Below, piece after piece: positions 59,562 to 64,000 of a stretch of DNA of 64,000 nucleotides (positions are counted from its first letter, which is position 1; the number at the start of each line of letters is the position of its first letter). The stretch is from Gautieria morchelliformis. Lineage: Eukaryota; Basidiomycota; Agaricomycetes; Gomphales; Gomphaceae. A program made the translations under genes and the position numbers. The stretch spans positions 33,383 through 97,382 of the forward strand of contig WHVA01000435.1 of the NCBI GenBank assembly GCA_015179125.1. The letters are read 5' to 3'. The notes beneath the pieces were generated by a model. That model was not told where the DNA came from and did no database searches. It was given only the letters and a program-made list of their open reading frames with translations.

Positions 59562-60786
59562 GTAGAGCGAAACATTGAAGGTTTGGATTCAATCGGAGAT
59601 CAAAAGCGTGCTGTCACGCCAAAGCTGTCTAAGAGATCGTGACGGAAGAAACCAAGAACCAGAGCTCCTTGATTTGCCAGCATGGGAGGAAATCCATATT
59701 ATAGGAGTATAGTGTAATTGAATGAAAATTTGCAATTAAACCCACACATTTGAGCTCATGGGGTTGTTAACAATGCTTGGAAACACATTAGGCAGCTTCC
59801 AGCACTTAGACTTCTTCTTCCTGTTCCTCATTAATTTGCCTGGATAAACTACTATGTATAACTTGTAACTCTAGCTACAAAACTGACCTAAAATGGCTGA
59901 GGTATATATTTTAAGACACTTTATCCATATCCTGCACCGATCCATTTCCTACTCGGGCATAGTATTCATCCTAAAGCGACACCATGCCCTTCCAAGGGCT
60001 TATATGCCTGCAACATATAGACCAAAGTTTAATAGGGTAAGCTAAGTATAGTAGAATTCTCTGAAGTCCTTTTGTTGGGTGCATTTATGCTCCTGCACCA
60101 AAATCAAGCATAATATATTCAATTTATTGTGTGGTGTTTCAATATTTTCTCATACTGTTCTTGTACTATGCATCCACTTCTCTGCTTATTTTCGAAATTT
60201 TCTAGTCACTCCCTATCTCTCCATTCCATTCTGTTATTTCTATTTTCATAGGCGGCTGCACCCAGCGGAGTTTGAAATGACTTCGACGCGCGAGCCCTTG
60301 GGCGCTAAAGGGCCGGGTGCAAGTATATGCCTTCTGAGACAGGATTACACTCCTCTCTCAGTGACAATAAATTCACTGAGAGAGGCGAGTAGTATCTTTC
60401 ATATTTACATAGCATGTTGACTGAAAATCATGTAGTATATTTGATTCTAGGTATTGTATTAATATATCAGTGACAATAAATTCACTGAGAGAGTATATTT
60501 GATTCTAGCTTTCTAAGAACTCTACCGAACCTTCCCTGCCATAGCCCCTTAGTTGCTAACACCTTTCGGGTCCCAACCTTATGTAATTAGAGTACACTTG
60601 TTCTTCCTCTCTCACCACCACCATGACCGTGATGCGTTTGCCCCATGTGGGCCAGTAGTACTGGGCGGGCATATCACGGACATGTCTGCTTTTCGCTTCT
60701 TGTGCCCCACAGCGTGCGCACGTCACGAACCACAGTGCGTGGGGGAACGGCGAGAGCGGCGACGGCACAGGGAAGGGCGCGGGCAC
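59562..60786. other. AT-rich region with duplicated palindromic motif
   Basis: No supported gene. It contains two exact copies of a 26-bp motif, at 60359-60384 and 60468-60493, and two copies of a 17-bp motif (AGTATATTTGATTCTAG) at 60434-60450 and 60492-60508. Open frames at 60079-60420 and from 60553 on have no domain and are AT- or GC-biased noise. Confidence 0.5.
60353..60384. repeat. Palindrome, 12-bp arms
   Basis: CTCTCTCAGTGA (60353-60364) and TCACTGAGAGAG (60373-60384) are perfect reverse complements around an 8-bp loop (CAATAAAT). The right part is duplicated exactly at 60468-60493. Confidence 0.75.
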
Positions 60787-60890
60787 ATGAATGTGCAGGG
60801 CCATATGCCTGTGCATCGCCGGGTCCGGGTTCGGGTGCATGAATGTGCAGGGCCATATGCCTGTGCATCGCCGGGTCCGGGTTCGGGTGC
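60787..60890. repeat. Two tandem copies of a 52-bp GC-rich unit
   Basis: The unit starts ATGAATGTGCAGGGCCATAT at 60787 and again at 60839, and the two copies appear identical. Because 52 is not a multiple of three, each copy reads in a different frame. The unit contains CCGGGTCCGGG and a short partial third start (ATGTGC) at 60891. Confidence 0.85.
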
Positions 60891-61379
60891 ATGTGCCCGC
60901 GGCGACAGCGCGGACAGCACAGGGGCCGCGGGCTGCCACTGCTTGTGCGGGAAGCAGTTGTGGTTGCAGACCATTCAAATTCCACTCACGCAGTCCGTTA
61001 AAATTCTTATACCGCCTCTCGCAGCATTTCTTCTCCTCCCTGCCCCTCCCGCTCTCCCCCATCAATGTCCCTGTCCACTGCACACATCCACCGCCTTTCC
61101 ATGCGCTCCCACTCGCCCTCCTCAGCGCCTCTACCGCAGGGTCGGACGGCGTGAAGCAGCACACACCGTGCATAAGGTGGTACTTGAGCCCATGTAAGTG
61201 CCATGTCATCGTGTTTCTCGCACTCGGTCCACGGCTCTGATCTCGGGGCATCCTCTTCAGGGATGGCGGCGGCTGCCCGTATGGGTCGGGTGGGAAGGGA
61301 TGGCCCACCCGCATGAGCTCTAGTGGCGGTGGCGCAGGTGCAGTGTGAGGTAAAGGATTAATTGCTTGTGGACGTGTTT

Positions 61380-61411
61380 TTCTTTTTTTTTTTTTTTTTT
61401 TTTTTTTTTTG
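61380..61411 (+). repeat. Poly-T tract
   Basis: About 30 T, broken by one C near the start. On the minus strand it reads as poly-A. It could mark a retroposed 3' end or be a simple repeat; no associated element was recognised. Confidence 0.6.
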
Positions 61412-61495
61412 TTTTCGATGACGCAGCGCGTTTTTATTACTCAATGACGCTTTGCGCATGTATGTATGCAGGAATGTGGCGTTTGTACACTAATT

Positions 61496-61531
61496 AGTAC
61501 ATGAGCTTTCAATAGTACACGAGCTTTCAAT
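61496..61531. repeat. 18-bp tandem duplication
   Basis: AGTACATGAGCTTTCAAT (61496-61513) is followed directly by AGTACACGAGCTTTCAAT (61514-61531), one mismatch. It lies in the DNA that follows the gag-like remnant on the minus strand and may be inside its LTR. Confidence 0.7.
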
Positions 61532-61760
61532 AGCATGACACATTCTGTGTAAAGGATGTGGATCTTAGGACCTTGTATCACAAGGGCACTACAGAACTTG
61601 ACCAATGAGTGGTATTCTGAATGCTACATAGTGACAGGTAAGAGTAAGATGCGATGGGGACCGCTGGCCGGTTCCCACGCATAAACTATACAGTGGGTCC
61701 CTAAGGGGCCCACTGGGATTATGTAATAACTATTGTACATATAGATACATAGGTTATTTA

Positions 61761-61774
61761 CACCCTCCCCCTCT
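61761..61774 (-). repeat. Polypurine tract and possible LTR start
   Basis: On the minus strand, AGAGGGGGAGGG (61774-61763) is followed by TGTAAATAACC, starting at 61762. A purine run directly before TG is the usual junction of the internal region and the 3' LTR. It lies 22 bp beyond the stop of the gag-like frame. The LTR's far end was not identified. Confidence 0.4.
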
Positions 61775-61795
61775 ATAGACAACTATAGGGGTCAA

Positions 61796-63780
61796 CTACA
61801 ACTCATAGAGGTCATCCATAATGGAGTCCCCTAGAGTGGCCGATACGATGACATCGTCATCGTACGGGGCCGGTGGGGCACGTGACTCCTCCGGGGGCAC
61901 CTCCGCGTCATCGGTGGTGATGGGGTGAGGCTGGTCAGCCTCGCCACTAGCAGCGGTATCCGCTTGGGTGATGAGGCCAGCATCCTCGCGGAGCATGGCC
62001 ACAACGGCCGGGTCCTCAGTCTGAGGAGGGGGCTGGAAGCGCGCCAGCTCTTGGTCAAGCTGAGCATGAGTGAGGGGTAGCGGCACCGCGGCCCTCACAT
62101 GGCTGGTCTCGAGGACATTTTGTTGGCCCTCACAGGTGGCAGCACTGAATGCCGTGCCGGTGATGCTGCATTGAACATAGTGTTCAATGCGTGCCACTCG
62201 CTCACGAGTGACCCCCGCATAGCGGGCCAACCATCTCACGATCTCAGCGAGGGGGATGTCGGGGCTGGCTTGGCCCTCCACAGGGAATGGGCCCATGATG
62301 GAGAGCCGCAGGGTGGTGCTCTGAGGTGTCAGCACTTCCCTGGCCTCGACGAGGCTCGACCATTGGTCTGTCAACCTGAATAGGTCGAGTAGCCTTGCCC
62401 TGAGAGGTGATGCGACCCCTTTGACCCGGGGCGCAAGGGCCTTCAACCACATCCAGACGTCCATGTCGTCTAGGTTGAAGGTGCCATCCGTGTTGTCACG
62501 GATGGCGGATGGGATTCCTTCAGGGTTGTGTATCCAACCCTTCAGGATGGCCGCGATATCGTGTGGGGTACCGCCCGCTATCACGAGACAATCCCTTTTG
62601 GGATTGCGAGCGCGTTGTTCGCGCTCAATGCGTTTAAATATGCCGATCATCTCACGCATACGCGCGAGCTGTGGTGTCTCTTTTGCCTGCACTAAGAGTT
62701 CGACGAAGCGTGGTTCGTTGAGCGGGCAGATGTCGTACCATTGAGTACGACGCTGTTGGGCCTTCCCTACCGGCCATGGTAGGATGCCCGTCTCGGAGAT
62801 CGGTGGATCTCCAAGTGGGATGAGCGTCCCCTCCCCCGGGTAGGGAGGGTGAACTGTCCCCGCCGGTGGAGGCAGGGTCATGCCAGGCCCGATGTACTGG
62901 GCCTCGATCTGTGCTACCCGCCGTTGAAAGGCGGGGTCGTTGATAGTGTGCGACGATGATGCCGCTAGGTAAGCGCTAATCGTGCTTTCCCTCGCAATGG
63001 CTAGCCCATTGACAGTGTTGGGGGTGCCGCGCAATTTCTTGCACTTTTTCTTTGGCTGCTCTGCCAGCCACTGTGCCCTTTCCGGGTCGTACGTCTTCCA
63101 GACGGACGAGTCTGACTCCCATCCATCTGGGACACCGTACACAGAGTTGGAAGGCATGCTATGCCCTTCCGTCATTGTCGTTGTCAGGGTCGGCGCCGAC
63201 AATCGGGACGCTAGCCCCGATGTTGCGCGCGCTGGCAAAGGCGCCGTCACGCGAGGTGATGATGGCCCGGCCACTGGGTCAGTGGCTGGGTCATGGTGCG
63301 GCCTTTTTGAGGCTGTGTGGGCAAACTTGAGCTGGAGCTGGCTGCGCTCAGCTGCTCCTCAAGATCTTTTATTCTGGCACGCTCGGTTTCGAGCGCGTCG
63401 TTGTGGTCTTCGACCGCGCGTTCCAATTCCTTGACCTCCTTCTTGAGGTCATGGATGTCCCGGAGGGGCTCCTCCCACGCGTCACGCGCGATGCCCCTTG
63501 GCAACCATCCTCAGGCTGCATCGACGGCGTCGCCAATGTCTTCGTCCCGCAACTTGACCTTGCAGGTGCCTGTCCCGGCCCTTAAGTGCACGGCGTAGTC
63601 CGCGCACGTTGCGCAATCATCCGGGTGGACGATGGTGAGGGCGTCCTCCCATCCCATGATCATCCAGTGCTCCTGGTCTATTGGAGCACAGAGAATGTCT
63701 GTGGCCCCCTGTCTCGGGGCCGTTGCTCGCGTTGTGGACGTTGACGGATCAACGTCCATCCCATCTTTGGGGGGCATCAT
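61796..63780 (-). pseudogene. Gag-like retroelement protein, broken by a stop and a frameshift
   Basis: Reading from ATG 63780: MMPPKDGMDVDPSTSTTRAT, then IDQEHWMIMGWEDALTIVHP and a Cys pair (DDCATCADYAVH). A TGA at 63511-63513 interrupts, and the same frame goes on as GWLPRGIARDAWEEPLRDIH with a coiled coil (DLKKEVKELERAVEDHNDAL) to 63247. The long frame 63274-61796 is in another phase and starts without an ATG. It contains YGVPDGWESDSSVWKTYDPE, WYDICPLNEPRFVELLVQAK and DNTDGTFNLDDMDVWMWLKA, and ends in an acidic tail. No protease, reverse transcriptase, RNase H or integrase motif is present. The layout resembles gag-like proteins of fungal retroelements, but I do not recognise the family with certainty. 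Upstream sequence runs off the window edge. Confidence 0.55.
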
Positions 63781-64000
63781 CTTTGTGGAGATGATGGTGG
63801 TTAGCTTCCAAGAAGCGATGCGCCCTCGGAAAGATCCGAGGTGAAAATTTAACCAGGCCGTGGCCGGCGCGTCACGTGGTTTGCACGTGACAGACGCGTC
63901 TAGCGGCGTCTGGGAGGTCGCGTGGCTTGCTCACCCCCCAAAGCTCTAGATAGCTATCTAGGGCTTCAAGGTCCTTGCAGGACGACATGGGTCCCATGTC

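Noticed and set aside
60553..61314. Long GC-rich frames on both strands (up to 252 residues)
   Set aside because: They exist because of stop-poor GC-rich repeats; the 52-bp unit shifts frame between copies, so no one protein is favoured.

Overview
The window is nuclear DNA of a filamentous basidiomycete, most likely an agaricomycete. The genes are protein-coding, densely packed on both strands, and cut by many introns of about 40-80 bp with GT...AG borders. The protein set is typical of that group: Spo11, Cdc24 with a PB1 domain, a BRCT/Myb Rap1, Thi6, Wee1, Gcn5, Dbp7, Rad21, Rad23, and a secreted double-psi beta-barrel protein. Most CDS entries are multi-exon genes, given as the span from start to stop codon. 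Exon chains were read by eye from splice sites and family conservation, so outer ends are firmer than some internal joins. No rRNA, tRNA, CRISPR or prokaryotic feature was found.

Layout. 0.2-6.7 kb: SPO11 (-), a CAPRIN-like RGG protein (+) and an epoxide hydrolase (+). 8.0-16.2 kb: a YMR196W/GH63-like glycosidase (-) and the Cdc42 exchange factor CDC24 (-). 16.9-24.8 kb: RAP1-like telomere protein (+), a PhyH-type dioxygenase (+), bifunctional thiamine enzyme THI6 (-), and PCNA (+) with a large extra charged loop. 25.4-26.6 kb: two LTRs facing opposite ways around a gag fragment, forming a foldback structure. 27.4-33.5 kb: TAPT1/EMP65-like membrane protein (-) and WEE1 kinase (-). 34.8-41.1 kb: NAD formate dehydrogenase (+), GCN5 acetyltransferase (-), membrane-anchored cyclophilin (+). 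41.3-47.9 kb: secreted RlpA/GH45-like protein (-), DBP7 helicase (+), a tautomerase (-), and an EXS-domain ERD1-like protein (+). 48.1-55.0 kb: cohesin RAD21 (+), RAD23 (-), and a leucine-rich-repeat protein (+). 55-64 kb: gene-poor and repeat-rich, with a broken pogo/Tigger-type transposase, short duplicated palindromes, a 52-bp tandem repeat, a poly-T tract and a broken gag-like retroelement running toward the right edge.

Many genes act in chromosome biology and the cell cycle (SPO11, RAP1, PCNA, WEE1, GCN5, RAD21, CDC24), but they are ordinary core genes and nothing shows they form a functional cluster. A shared feature is the MCB-type hexamer ACGCGT upstream of PCNA and WEE1 and inside early introns of PCNA and RAD21. 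The most notable observations are the 117-residue charged segment in PCNA, the 10-nt microexon in the dioxygenase, the PCAF-like Cys/His N-terminus on GCN5, the inverted LTR pair, and a Rap1 with three Myb-like domains and no visible C-terminal RCT domain.
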